Positions 27,666-43,853 of a stretch of DNA of 54,016 nucleotides are shown here, in pieces. The position numbers and the translations under genes are program-made. Numbering within the stretch: the stretch's first letter is position 1; every line of letters starts with the position of its first letter. The notes beneath the pieces are model-generated. The model did not search any database and was not told the DNA's origin. It worked only from the letters and a program-made list of their open reading frames with translations. The stretch comes from Pseudomonadota bacterium (lineage in GTDB: Bacteria > Pseudomonadota > Alphaproteobacteria > Rhizobiales > Rhizobiaceae), in the NCBI GenBank assembly GCA_023419535.1, contig JAEZXX010000120.1:1-54016 (forward strand), written 5' to 3'.

Positions 27666-28947
27666 GGCCTACCGCTCGCCCATCTCGCCGGGCCTGTCCT
27701 GGTACGAGGACAGCGTCGGCGCGCGGCCGCGCTATCCCCGCCTCGACGGTTCGACGGACGTCGACGTCGTCATCGTCGGCGGCGGCTTCACGGGCCTGTC
27801 GGCGGGCCTGCATCTCGCCAAGGCGGGCCTCTCCGTGGCCGTTCTGGAGGCGCACCGCTTCGGCGACGGCGCCTCGGGCCGCAACGGCGGGCAGATGGGT
27901 ACCGGCCACCGGCTCTGGGTGGACGAGCTGGAGCCCGAGTTCGGCTATGAGCGCACCAAGGCCTTGTTCGATCTGGCCGAGGACGCCAAGGCGCACCTCC
28001 TGGATCTTTGCGAGACGAACGGCATCGACGCGCAGTTCCGCCCGGGCCAGCTCTCCGTCGCCCATCGCCCGCGCTTCGAGGCGGATTACCGCGCCCATGT
28101 CGAGGCGATGGCGACCCGCTATTCCTATCCCCATCTCGCCTTCATGAACGCGGCCGAGACGGCCGAGCGCCTCGGCTCGACGGCCTATCTCTGCGGCATC
28201 CGCGACACCGGCACCGGTCACGTCCACCCGCTGAAGCTCCTCGTCGGCACCGCCCGCGCCGCGGCCGACGCCGGCGCGCGGCTCCACGAGGAGACGCCGG
28301 TCACCTCGCTGAAGTCGGTCGGCGGGCGCGTCGAGGCGCAAACGCCGTTCGGCACGGTGCGGGCGGACCACGCGCTTCTGGCCACCAACGCCCATGGGGG
28401 CTCGCTGAATGCGCGCGCGCGCGCCCACATGCTGCCGATCCAGTCCTTCATCGGCGCGACCGAGCCGCTCGCCGAGCCGGAGCGCGTCCTGCCGGGCGGC
28501 GAGGCGATGGACGATTCCCGCTTCGTCGTGCGCTACGTGCGCAAGAGCCCGGACGGGCGGCTGCTCTTCGGCGGGCGCGAGGCCTACGGCGGGGCGGGGC
28601 GCGCCATAGAGCCGCAGATCCGCCGGCAGATCGAGGCGACCTGGCCGCACCTGAAGGGTGTTTCGATCAGCCACGCCTGGGGCGGCTCGGTCGCGGTCAC
28701 GCGCACGCGCATGCCCTACGCCGCGGTCGTCGCGCCCGGTATCACCGCGCTCGGCGGCTGGTCCGGGCATGGGGTGATGCTGTCCCACTTCTGCGGACGG
28801 CTCTATGCCGAGCATGTCGCGGGCGGGCCGGACCGCCTGTCCATCCTGCGCGAATTGAACGTGCCGGCCTTCCCCGGCGGGCGGCGACTGCGCGCGCCGC
28901 TGCTCTTCCTCGCCATGACATGGTTCTCGCTCCGGGACAGGGTTTGA
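27658..28947 (+). CDS. puuB: FAD-dependent amine oxidase, PuuB-like (gamma-glutamylputrescine oxidase)
   Basis: A 429-residue flavoprotein of the DAO family. The dinucleotide motif VVIVGGGFTGLSAGLHLAKAG is at residues 37-57 and is followed by the GASGRNGGQMGTG loop that often carries the flavin link region in this family. Near the C-terminus SHAWGGSVAVTRTRMPYA and GGWSGHGVMLSHFCGRLYAE match PuuB-type oxidases. It would oxidise gamma-glutamylputrescine to the aldehyde with release of ammonia and hydrogen peroxide. ATG at 27658 overlaps the preceding stop by 8 bases. The later enzymes PuuC and PuuD are not visible here. Confidence 0.85.
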   Translation: MSEAYRSPISPGLSWYEDSVGARPRYPRLDGSTDVDVVIVGGGFTGLSAGLHLAKAGLSVAVLEAHRFGDGASGRNGGQMGTGHRLWVDELEPEFGYERTKALFDLAEDAKAHLLDLCETNGIDAQFRPGQLSVAHRPRFEADYRAHVEAMATRYSYPHLAFMNAAETAERLGSTAYLCGIRDTGTGHVHPLKLLVGTARAAADAGARLHEETPVTSLKSVGGRVEAQTPFGTVRADHALLATNAHGGSLNARARAHMLPIQSFIGATEPLAEPERVLPGGEAMDDSRFVVRYVRKSPDGRLLFGGREAYGGAGRAIEPQIRRQIEATWPHLKGVSISHAWGGSVAVTRTRMPYAAVVAPGITALGGWSGHGVMLSHFCGRLYAEHVAGGPDRLSILRELNVPAFPGGRRLRAPLLFLAMTWFSLRDRV

Positions 28948-29128
28948 AAGACTCAACAAAAAGTTTCATATGCCCTGGAGACGCCCGCATCCGCGGACCG
29001 GCGACGGTATCGGGCGCATCAGACGACATCTCGGGCGTCGAGTGCCGCACCCGGACGGGGGTGGAGCGCGGCGGGGGGGAAATCGGAGCGGTTCGGCGAA
29101 GGGGCGGGACTCGTTCGGAAGGACAGAC

Positions 29129-29794
29129 GTGGAAGTCTTGAAGGTCACCCCGGGTGCCCGGCGCTCGCTCCGCGAGACGCTGCGCTGGTCGACGCGCGAT
29201 AGCCACGCCGCGCTCGACGCGCTGTTCGTGCGGGTCGTCGACCCGCGCGAGACGGCGCTGTACGACGCCTTCGTGCGCATGAACCATGCCTGCCACGCAC
29301 AGATCGAGCCGATCCTAGAGGCGAGCCCGCTGGCGGCTGTCGTGGCGCTCGACCCGGCCTCGTCCCGTCTGGCGGCACTTCGCCGGGACATGGACCGGCT
29401 GGCCCTCGCGCCGCTCGAGCTGCCGCCCTTCGCCCTGCAGGCGCCCAGCCTGGCGCAGGCTGCGGGCGTGGTCTACGTGATCGAGGGCTCGCGCCTGGGC
29501 GCGACGGTCATCTCGCGCCGCCTCGAAGCCGCCGCGCGCGCCGGCGAAGGCGAGCGGTCGCGCGACTATCTGACCGACAGCGCCGAGCCTAAGGCATTCG
29601 CGGTGCTGATGGACGGGCTGGCGGCGCTGGACTGGACCGAAGACGATCTGAACGACGCCGCGCAGGCCGCGGCGGCGACGTTCGACCAGTTCGCGCTCGC
29701 CGCCCGGCTCGCCGGGGTGGAATCCGCGCTCGCCCCGCGCGCGCCCGCGAATCCGCTCGCCTCGGCTGCCGAGCCCTCGGGGACCCGGGCATGA
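29129..29794 (+). CDS. bphO: Bacterial heme oxygenase (BphO type)
   Basis: A 221-residue heme-oxygenase-fold protein that should open heme to biliverdin, the chromophore of the phytochrome encoded next. Indicative parts are the N-terminal LRETLRWSTRDSHAALDALF, containing the proximal His (STRDSHAALD), and the central VVYVIEGSRLGATVISRRL, with the glycine-containing distal helix. The GTG at 29129 follows AAGGA; a TTG nine bases on is an alternative, while the longer frame upstream has no matching content. The stop overlaps the phytochrome ATG by 4 bases, coupling chromophore and apoprotein synthesis. The 181 bases upstream show no clear promoter. Confidence 0.88.
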   Translation: MEVLKVTPGARRSLRETLRWSTRDSHAALDALFVRVVDPRETALYDAFVRMNHACHAQIEPILEASPLAAVVALDPASSRLAALRRDMDRLALAPLELPPFALQAPSLAQAAGVVYVIEGSRLGATVISRRLEAAARAGEGERSRDYLTDSAEPKAFAVLMDGLAALDWTEDDLNDAAQAAAATFDQFALAARLAGVESALAPRAPANPLASAAEPSGTRA

Positions 29795-32397
29795 CCGATT
29801 TCGCCAACCCGGCCGACTTTCAGGTCGACCTGACCAATTGCGACCGCGAGCCGATCCACCTCCTCGGACGGATCCAGGACGTGGGCTTCCTCGTTGCCGT
29901 CTCCGCGGACTGGCTGATCGAGCGCGTCTCGCTCAACATCGGCCGATTCGTCGACCGCGACGCACGGCAGCTGCCCGGCGAGCCGCTGACCGACCTTTTT
30001 CCCGAGAACTCGATCCACTCGATCCGCGGCCGCCTGCAGATCCTGTCCTCGAACGAGGGCACGGAACGCCTTTTCCGCACCGATCTCTTCGCCGACGGCC
30101 GCCTCTTCGACGTCGCGGTCCATCTGTCGGGCAAGTCGATCGTCATCGAGGCCGAGCCCTCGTCGAGGGAGGAGGCCGTCAACCAGGGCGCCCTCCTGAA
30201 GACGATGATCGCGCGCGTCCAGAAGACCGCCGACCTCGACGCCCTGTTCCGGGAATCGGTGCGCCAGCTGCGCGGCATCACCGGCTTCGACCGGGTGATG
30301 CTGTACCGGTTCAACGACCGCGATTCGGGCGCGGTGATCGCCGAATCGGCGCGCACCGGCATCGGCTCCTTCCTCGGCCTGAACTATCCCGCGAGCGACA
30401 TCCCCTCGCAGGCGCGCGCCCTCTACATCCGCAACCAGATCCGCATCATCTCGGATGTCGGCGGCGAGCCCGTCGCGGTCGAGCCCACGCTCGATCCGCA
30501 CGGCGAGCCGCTGGACCTGTCGCTCTCGACGCTGCGCTCGGTCTCGCCGATCCACATCGAGTATCTGGCGAACATGGGCGTCTCGGCCTCCATGTCGGTC
30601 TCCATCGTGATCGACGGACGGCTCTGGGGGTTGTTCGCGCTGCATCACTACGCGCCGCGGCATCTGCCCATGGAGCTGCGCTCGGCCGTCGAGCTCTTCG
30701 GGCAGATGCTCTCGCTCATCGTCGAAGGGCGCCTGGCCAAGGAGCAGCGACGGGCCGAGGAGGTGGCGCGCAAGCTGCACGACCAGTTCGTCGCCCGCAT
30801 CATCGCCACGACCCGCTCGGTCGAGTCGCTGGCCGATTTCGCCGACGAGCTGCGCGAGATCATCGCCTGCGACGGCTTCGCCGTCTGGGCGAAGGGCAAG
30901 GCCAGCCTCTTCGGCAACTGCCCCGGCGTCGACGAGTTGGTCGATCTCTCGAAGTTCCTGAACCGGGCGGGCGCGAGCCGCGTCTATGCGACGAGCGAAC
31001 TCTCCAAGGTCTTCCCGCCCGCGGGCGAGTTCGACGGGGACGTGGCGGGCGTCCTCGCGGTGCCGATTTCGCGCTCCCCGCGCGACTACATCCTCTTCTT
31101 CCGACGCGAGATCGTGAAGACCGTCGCCTGGGCGGGCGATCCGCACACCAAGGAGCGCACCGTCGGTCCGAACGGGGTGCGCCTGACGCCGCGCAAGAGC
31201 TTCGAGACCTGGCAGGAAGAGGTGCGCGGCCACTCCCTGCCCTGGACCGACGCCGACCGGCGCGCCGCCGAAGCGCTGCGCGTCTCGATCCTGGAGGTGC
31301 TCCTTCGCTTCAACGAGGAGAGCGAGCGCCAGCAGACGCTCGCCAACCAGCGCCAGGAGCTGCTCATCGCCGAGCTGAACCACCGCGTGCGCAACATCCT
31401 CGGCCTGATCCGCGGCCTCGTCGCCCAGTCCAAGCCCGGCGCCAAGGACGTGGACGATCTCGCCCGCATCATCGGCGGGCGCGTCCAGGCGCTGGCGCGC
31501 GCGCACGACCAGATCACCAGCGAGAACTTCCACCCGGTCGCCCTGCGCGACATCATCCAGACCGAGGTCTCGGCCTATATCGGCGAGAAGGCCTCGCGCG
31601 TCATCGTCACCGGCCCGGAGGTGAAGGTCGAGGCGAACACCTTCTCCACCCTCGCCCTCGTCTTCCACGAGATGGTGACGAACTCGGCGAAGTACGGCGC
31701 CCTTTCCGATTCCTCGGGCAGCGTCGCGGTCGACTGGACGGTGGGGACGGACGGCACCTGCCGGATCGAATGGCGCGAGCGCGGGGGACCGGCCGTCATG
31801 GCCCCCACGCGCCGCGGCTTCGGCTCGACCATCATCGAGCGTTCCATCCCGCACGATCTCGGCGGCGAGGCGCGCGTCGACTACAAGCTCGCCGGGCTGG
31901 AGGCGAGCTTCGCCCTGCCCGCCCGGGTGTTCCATCTCGAACGGGCCCCGGCCGGCCGGAACGGAGCCCCGGTCCCGGCGACCCTGCCGCGCGCCGCGCC
32001 GCCGATGAAGGCCGGATCCCTGTCGGGTCTGCGGGGGCTGATCGTCGAAGACAACATGATCATCTCGCTCGACGCCGAGCAGCTGATGATCGACAACGGC
32101 ATGGCCGAGGTCTTCGTCGCCGCCAGCATCGGCGAGGCCCGCAAGATCATCGAGCGCGAGACGCTCGACGTGGCGGTGCTCGATGTCAATCTCGGCCACG
32201 AGACGAGCTTTCCGCTCGTGCAGGATCTGAGGGCCCGGCAGGTCCCGTTCTTCTTCGTCACCGGCTACGGCGAACAGATCGACTTCCCCGCCGAGGTGCG
32301 CGGCGCGCGGGCGATCAAGAAGCCCTTCGCCAGCGACCAGCTTCTGGGCGCCCTCGCCGAAGCCACCGGCAAGCCGACGGGTGACGAACCGGCCTGA
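29791..32397 (+). CDS. bphP: Bacteriophytochrome: PAS-GAF-PHY-HWE histidine kinase with C-terminal receiver
   Basis: An 868-residue red/far-red sensor. Biliverdin attaches to Cys17 (LTNCDREPIH). The PAS domain covers about 20-120, GAF 145-315 with the YPASDIPSQAR motif (Asp203), chromophore histidines near 255 and 285, and PHY about 330-500 with the tongue motif PRKSF (467-471). The kinase is HWE type: phospho-accepting His531 in AELNHRVRNILGL, a HEMVTNSAKYGAL N box and WRERGGP. A receiver follows (LIVEDNMI, phospho-Asp in AVLDVNLG, lysine in AIKKPF). This layout equals that of Agrobacterium Agp2. Output partners are not encoded nearby. It is coupled to the heme oxygenase gene. Confidence 0.95.
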   Translation: MTDFANPADFQVDLTNCDREPIHLLGRIQDVGFLVAVSADWLIERVSLNIGRFVDRDARQLPGEPLTDLFPENSIHSIRGRLQILSSNEGTERLFRTDLFADGRLFDVAVHLSGKSIVIEAEPSSREEAVNQGALLKTMIARVQKTADLDALFRESVRQLRGITGFDRVMLYRFNDRDSGAVIAESARTGIGSFLGLNYPASDIPSQARALYIRNQIRIISDVGGEPVAVEPTLDPHGEPLDLSLSTLRSVSPIHIEYLANMGVSASMSVSIVIDGRLWGLFALHHYAPRHLPMELRSAVELFGQMLSLIVEGRLAKEQRRAEEVARKLHDQFVARIIATTRSVESLADFADELREIIACDGFAVWAKGKASLFGNCPGVDELVDLSKFLNRAGASRVYATSELSKVFPPAGEFDGDVAGVLAVPISRSPRDYILFFRREIVKTVAWAGDPHTKERTVGPNGVRLTPRKSFETWQEEVRGHSLPWTDADRRAAEALRVSILEVLLRFNEESERQQTLANQRQELLIAELNHRVRNILGLIRGLVAQSKPGAKDVDDLARIIGGRVQALARAHDQITSENFHPVALRDIIQTEVSAYIGEKASRVIVTGPEVKVEANTFSTLALVFHEMVTNSAKYGALSDSSGSVAVDWTVGTDGTCRIEWRERGGPAVMAPTRRGFGSTIIERSIPHDLGGEARVDYKLAGLEASFALPARVFHLERAPAGRNGAPVPATLPRAAPPMKAGSLSGLRGLIVEDNMIISLDAEQLMIDNGMAEVFVAASIGEARKIIERETLDVAVLDVNLGHETSFPLVQDLRARQVPFFFVTGYGEQIDFPAEVRGARAIKKPFASDQLLGALAEATGKPTGDEPA

Positions 32398-32449
32398 CGC
32401 CCGCTAGAACAGGCCGGAAGGGGCGATCAAGTGCCCTTTAAATGCACGC

Positions 32450-32463
32450 TCTAATCGATTAGA
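32450..32463. promoter_or_regulatory. 14-bp palindrome before zwf, candidate operator
   Basis: TCTAATCGATTAGA is a perfect palindrome with a central CG, 37 bases before the zwf start. Its left half TCTAAT also matches five of six bases of a -10 box. Even-length palindromes with central CG are typical of LacI-family sites; HexR sites have similar AT-rich arms. A sugar-responsive repressor for the Entner-Doudoroff operon is likely; none is encoded in the window. Confidence 0.5.
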
Positions 32464-32500
32464 TGCGGTTGAGCGCCCCGACCGGAAGCGAGGAGTGGAC

Positions 32501-33979
32501 GTGTCCAGCCAGATCATCCCCGTCGAACTGTTCGACTACGTCGTCTTCGGCGGCAGCGGCGATCTCGCGGAGCGCAAGCTCCTGCCAGCGCTCTACCATC
32601 GCGACCACGACGGCCAGATCCCGGCCGGGGCCCGCATCGTCGGCGCCTCGCGCTCTCCCCTGTCCACGCAGGAGTACCGCGATTTCGCCCGCAAGGCCCT
32701 GGAGACGCATGTCGCCGCATCGGACCTCGACGCGCAGGCCGTCGAGCGCTTCCTGGATCGCCTCCACTACCGCACGGTCGACGCCAAGGACGACGCCGGC
32801 TGGGCCGATCTGAAGTCGCTGCTGGACGAGGCGGGCGACGGACGGATCCGCGCCTTCTACCTCGCCGTCGGTCCGGCCCTCTTCGGCGATCTCGCCTCGC
32901 GCATCAACGCGATGGGTCTCGCCAACGAGAACACCCGCCTCGTCGTCGAGAAGCCGGTGGGCCGCGACCTCCAGTCGGCACGGCAGCTGAACGAGGTGAT
33001 CGGCACGCATTTCCGCGAGGATCAGGTCTTCCGCATCGACCACTATCTCGGCAAGGAGACGGTGCAGAACCTGATGGCGCTGCGCTTCGCCAACGTCCTC
33101 TACGAGCCGGTCTGGAACTCCGCCTATATCGACCACGTCCAGATCACCGTCGCCGAGAGCGTCGGCCTGGAGGGGCGCGCGGGCTATTACGACAAGGCCG
33201 GTGCGCTGCGCGACATGGTGCAGAACCATCTCGTGCAGCTGATGTGCCTGGTCGCTCTGGAGCCGCCGTCCGCGCTGTCGGCCGACGCGCTGCGCGACGA
33301 GAAGCTGAAGGTTCTGCGCGCGCTCAAGCGCATCGACGGCTCCAATGTCGAGAACCTCACCGTTCGCGGCCAGTACCGCGCCGGCGCCTCCAACGGCGGT
33401 GCCGTGAAGGGCTATCTGGAGGATCTGGGCGAAGACACGAGCGACACCGAGACCTTCGTCGCCATCAAGGCCGAGATCGCCAACTGGCGCTGGGCGGGCG
33501 TGCCCTTCTACCTGCGCACCGGCAAGCGCCTGACGCAGCGCATGAGCGAGATCGTGGTCACCTTCCGCAAGATCCCGCATTCGATCTTCGGCCCGGCCGG
33601 CGGCCACGTGGTCCAGAACCAGCTCGTCATGCGCCTGCAGCCCGACGAGGGCGTCAAGCAGTGGCTGATGATCAAGGACCCCGGCCCCGGCGGCATGCGC
33701 CTGCGCCACGTGCCGCTCGACATGAGCTTCGCCGAGAGCTTCGGGGTGCGCAACCCGGATGCCTACGAGCGGCTGCTGATGGACGTCGTGCGGGGCAACC
33801 AGACCCTGTTCATGCGCAAGGACGAGGTGGAAGCGGCCTGGGGGTGGATCGACCCCATCCTGTCGGCCTGGGACGAGGTCTCGATGCGCCCTCAGGGCTA
33901 CACCTCCGGCACATGGGGCCCCTCCGGCTCGATCGCGCTCATCGAGCGCGACGGCCGCACCTGGCACGAGCCCGAATGA
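32501..33979 (+). CDS. zwf: Glucose-6-phosphate 1-dehydrogenase
   Basis: Oxidises glucose 6-phosphate to 6-phosphogluconolactone, the entry to the Entner-Doudoroff and pentose phosphate routes. The 492-residue protein has the nucleotide motif VVFGGSGDLAERKLLPALY (Gly-Ser variant of GASGDLA), the catalytic stretch RIDHYLGKETVQNL with its histidine and lysine, and the conserved NVENLTVRGQY and WAGVPFYLRTGKRL segments. Of two GTG codons, 32501 is preferred since AGGAG lies five bases before it; 32495 would overlap that site. A 14-bp palindrome lies upstream. Its stop overlaps pgl. Confidence 0.96.
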   Translation: MSSQIIPVELFDYVVFGGSGDLAERKLLPALYHRDHDGQIPAGARIVGASRSPLSTQEYRDFARKALETHVAASDLDAQAVERFLDRLHYRTVDAKDDAGWADLKSLLDEAGDGRIRAFYLAVGPALFGDLASRINAMGLANENTRLVVEKPVGRDLQSARQLNEVIGTHFREDQVFRIDHYLGKETVQNLMALRFANVLYEPVWNSAYIDHVQITVAESVGLEGRAGYYDKAGALRDMVQNHLVQLMCLVALEPPSALSADALRDEKLKVLRALKRIDGSNVENLTVRGQYRAGASNGGAVKGYLEDLGEDTSDTETFVAIKAEIANWRWAGVPFYLRTGKRLTQRMSEIVVTFRKIPHSIFGPAGGHVVQNQLVMRLQPDEGVKQWLMIKDPGPGGMRLRHVPLDMSFAESFGVRNPDAYERLLMDVVRGNQTLFMRKDEVEAAWGWIDPILSAWDEVSMRPQGYTSGTWGPSGSIALIERDGRTWHEPE

Positions 33980-34680
33980 TGGCGATCAAGCGGCACGAGT
34001 ACGAGACGCGCGAGGCGCTCGCCGAGGGCCTGGCCGGCGGCGTCGCCGCGGTGCTCGCCGGCGGGATCGCCACGCGCGGACAGGCCGTCCTCGCCGTCTC
34101 CGGCGGCTCGACGCCGAAGCGCCTGTTCCAGGCGCTGTCGAAGACGGAGATCGACTGGGGATCGGTCACGGTCGTCCTCGTCGACGAGCGCTACGTTCCG
34201 GGCACGCACGAGCGCTCCAACGCGCGGCTCGTTCGCGCCAACCTGCTGCAGGGGCCGGCGGCGCGCGCCCGGCTCGAGCCCTTCTTCGAGGAGGGCTTCG
34301 ATGCGGCAGGCGCGGCGCCACGCATCGCGCCGCGCCTCGCGGTCCTGCCGCGTCCCTTCGACGTCGCCATCCTCGGCATGGGGACGGACGGGCACACGGC
34401 CTCCTTCTTTCCCGGCGCCGACCGGCTCGCCGAGGCGATCGACCCCGAGGGGAGCGAGCCGATCATCGCGATCGAGGCGCCGGGCGCGGGCGAGCCCCGC
34501 CTCACGCTGACTTTACCGTGGTTGGCCGACGCGCGGCTTCTGGCGCTCCATATCGAGGGCGAGGAGAAGCGCCAGGTGCTGGAACGCGCGCTCCGGGACG
34601 GCCCGGTCGAAGAGCTGCCGGTCCGCGCCATGCTGCGCGCGCCGCGCCAGACGCCCTTGCAGGCGTTCTGGGCGCCCTGA
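33976..34680 (+). CDS. pgl: 6-phosphogluconolactonase
   Basis: A 234-residue lactonase of the DevB/SOL family that hydrolyses 6-phosphogluconolactone made by Zwf. Key segments are LAVSGGSTPKRLFQAL near residue 40, VVLVDERYVPGTHERSNARLV, FDVAILGMGTDGHTASFFPG with the conserved GMGxDGHxASLFPG loop, and the closing RAMLRAPRQTPLQAFWAP. The start reads ATGATG at 33976/33979, either being possible, and overlaps the zwf stop, so the two are coupled. It precedes edd by 33 bases. Confidence 0.94.
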   Translation: MMAIKRHEYETREALAEGLAGGVAAVLAGGIATRGQAVLAVSGGSTPKRLFQALSKTEIDWGSVTVVLVDERYVPGTHERSNARLVRANLLQGPAARARLEPFFEEGFDAAGAAPRIAPRLAVLPRPFDVAILGMGTDGHTASFFPGADRLAEAIDPEGSEPIIAIEAPGAGEPRLTLTLPWLADARLLALHIEGEEKRQVLERALRDGPVEELPVRAMLRAPRQTPLQAFWAP

Positions 34681-34713
34681 GCCCCCTGCCGACGGAGAAG
34701 GACACGGACCGCC

Positions 34714-36528
<1,815 letters not shown>

Positions 36529-36588
36529 GGACAGCCTCGGCCCGAATGCCGGCCGGCTTTCGGAAAGCCTGATGCGCAGAAGAGATCG

Positions 36589-36610
36589 GGGGCGGCGTCG
36601 GAGCCGCCCC
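36589..36610. terminator. Bidirectional terminator hairpin between edd and gltD
   Basis: GGGGCGGC (36589-36596) and GCCGCCCC (36603-36610) form an 8-bp stem with a 6-base loop, followed by TTCTC. It lies between the convergent edd and gltD stops and can serve both strands. Confidence 0.6.
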
Positions 36611-36616
36611 TTCTCG

Positions 36617-38071
<1,455 letters not shown>

Positions 38072-38083
38072 GATGCCATCCGC

Positions 38084-38497
38084 CTAAAGTTCGTCGTTCT
38101 CGGGCCGAAGCCAGTTCTCAATCCGCAGGCCGTCGATCCGCGGGAACACGCGATCGTCCGAGACCAGGATCGCTCCGAGCGCGACGGCGTGCGCCGCGAT
38201 CAGCATGTCATTCTGAGAGACGGTGATGCCTCGTCTCTCGGTCGCTGCTCTCAACCGCGCGTAGGCGATGTCCGCCGGCCTATCCCAGGGAACGACCACG
38301 ATCGATTCCAAGATCGTCTCGATGATCCGTTCCCATCTCAACGAACCGATCTTCACATAGCCGTATCGAAGCTCGGCTGCCGCGATAATGCTGGTCCCGA
38401 CATCCTCCCGGGCCGTACGTCGGAGCATCTGATGGACCGGACCCTCCGGGCGTTTCGTGAGCGCGGACAGGATGTTCGTGTCGAGAAGATATTTCAC
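38084..38497 (-). CDS. vapC: VapC-type PIN-domain toxin
   Basis: A 137-residue PIN-domain ribonuclease, the toxin of a type II module; VapC proteins usually cut tRNA or rRNA. Acidic active-site residues are visible in YLLDTNILSALTKRP (first Asp), AAAELRYGY (Glu), TVSQNDMLIAAHAVAL (Asp) and ILVSDDRVFPRI (last Asp), so the catalytic quartet seems complete. The GTG at 38497 overlaps the vapB stop as GTGA, a common toxin-antitoxin coupling. It ends 12 bases before gltD. No lesion is seen, so the module is probably active. Confidence 0.9.
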   Translation of the reverse strand: MKYLLDTNILSALTKRPEGPVHQMLRRTAREDVGTSIIAAAELRYGYVKIGSLRWERIIETILESIVVVPWDRPADIAYARLRAATERRGITVSQNDMLIAAHAVALGAILVSDDRVFPRIDGLRIENWLRPENDEL

Positions 38498-38763
38498 GAC
38501 CGGTCCAGATCGAAGGGCGGCGGAGGGAAGTCCTCGATTTCGGGGAAATCCTCGTCCGGGAGCGGTTGTGTCCGCAACCATTCGACCAGTTCGGCCGGCG
38601 TCATGACCTTCCTGTCCGGTACGATCGACAGAACGCCGTCCGCCTCGCGGCGGATGGTGACCTCGTCGCCCTCGAAGTCGAACTCCTTTGGAATCCGGAC
38701 CGCACGGCTGCGTCCGTTGCGGAAGACTTTCGCCCGCTGCTCCTGCTTCGCGATCCCGACCAT
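38494..38763 (-). CDS. vapB: VapB-type antitoxin, AbrB/MazE-like
   Basis: An 89-residue antitoxin. The N-terminal part is a swapped-hairpin AbrB DNA-binding domain (AKVFRNGRSRAVRIPKEF then EGDEVTIRREADG), and the acidic, proline-rich C-terminus (DEDFPEIEDFPPPPFDLD) should wrap around VapC. A perfect AGGAGG ribosome site precedes the ATG at 38763 and lies inside a 15-bp inverted repeat, the likely operator for autoregulation. It follows gltB by 61 bases on the same strand. Confidence 0.9.
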   Translation of the reverse strand: MVGIAKQEQRAKVFRNGRSRAVRIPKEFDFEGDEVTIRREADGVLSIVPDRKVMTPAELVEWLRTQPLPDEDFPEIEDFPPPPFDLDRS

Positions 38764-38769
38764 CAGCGC

Positions 38770-38805
38770 CTCCTACGGCATATTACACAGAATATGCCGT
38801 AGGAG
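38770..38805. promoter_or_regulatory. 15-bp inverted repeat upstream of vapB, likely VapBC operator
   Basis: Perfect arms CTCCTACGGCATATT (38770-38784) and AATATGCCGTAGGAG (38791-38805) are separated by ACACAG. The repeat fills most of the 61-base gap between gltB and vapB. In the vapB transcript the downstream arm includes the AGGAGG ribosome site, so besides binding VapB it could mask translation if the transcript starts upstream, for example from gltB. Confidence 0.75.
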
Positions 38806-38824
38806 CGCCGTTCGCAACGCGCAA

Positions 38825-43534
<4,710 letters not shown>

Positions 43535-43853
43535 CGCTTGCGTCTCCGTTCGTTCGCCGGCGGGCCCGAGGGACCCGCGCGGCGCGTTCAAACCCGTGTC
43601 GTCTTCCTGGATGGCGCGTCGCGGATCGCCGGCTCGTCTCCCCGAGCCCTCCACGGCGCCGCCGCCCTCCCCGGCAGCATGCTCCGGCCGTTTTCCCCCG
43701 CCCGGCCCGGACGGCGCAAGCAAATATTACGGCAGTGATGCTGACCTATTTCCAGTCTATGCCAGAGTTCGGAACGGCAGGCAAGTGAGCCGTACCCGAC
43801 GGTTCCGCGGCCGTGTGCTTTACCGTTCTCCAAGCTCGGTCTAAGCCGGCGGC
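43535..43853. other. Divergent intergenic region gltB / threonine aldolase
   Basis: No gene found. The gltB-distal half is less GC-rich, with GTAATATTTGC near 43725 on the minus strand as a possible -10 region and a TGGCAT-type sequence near 43761 that only weakly resembles a sigma-54 site. It should hold the promoters of both divergent genes. No clear operator seen. Confidence 0.45.

Noticed and set aside
29566..32199. 877-codon open frame antisense to the bacteriophytochrome
   Set aside because: Same GC-rich shadow effect; no ribosome site or domain, and the sense strand encodes a complete phytochrome.
43755..43775. Sigma-54 promoter for gltB
   Set aside because: Only the TGGCAT half resembles the consensus; the expected TTGC half at the right spacing is missing.
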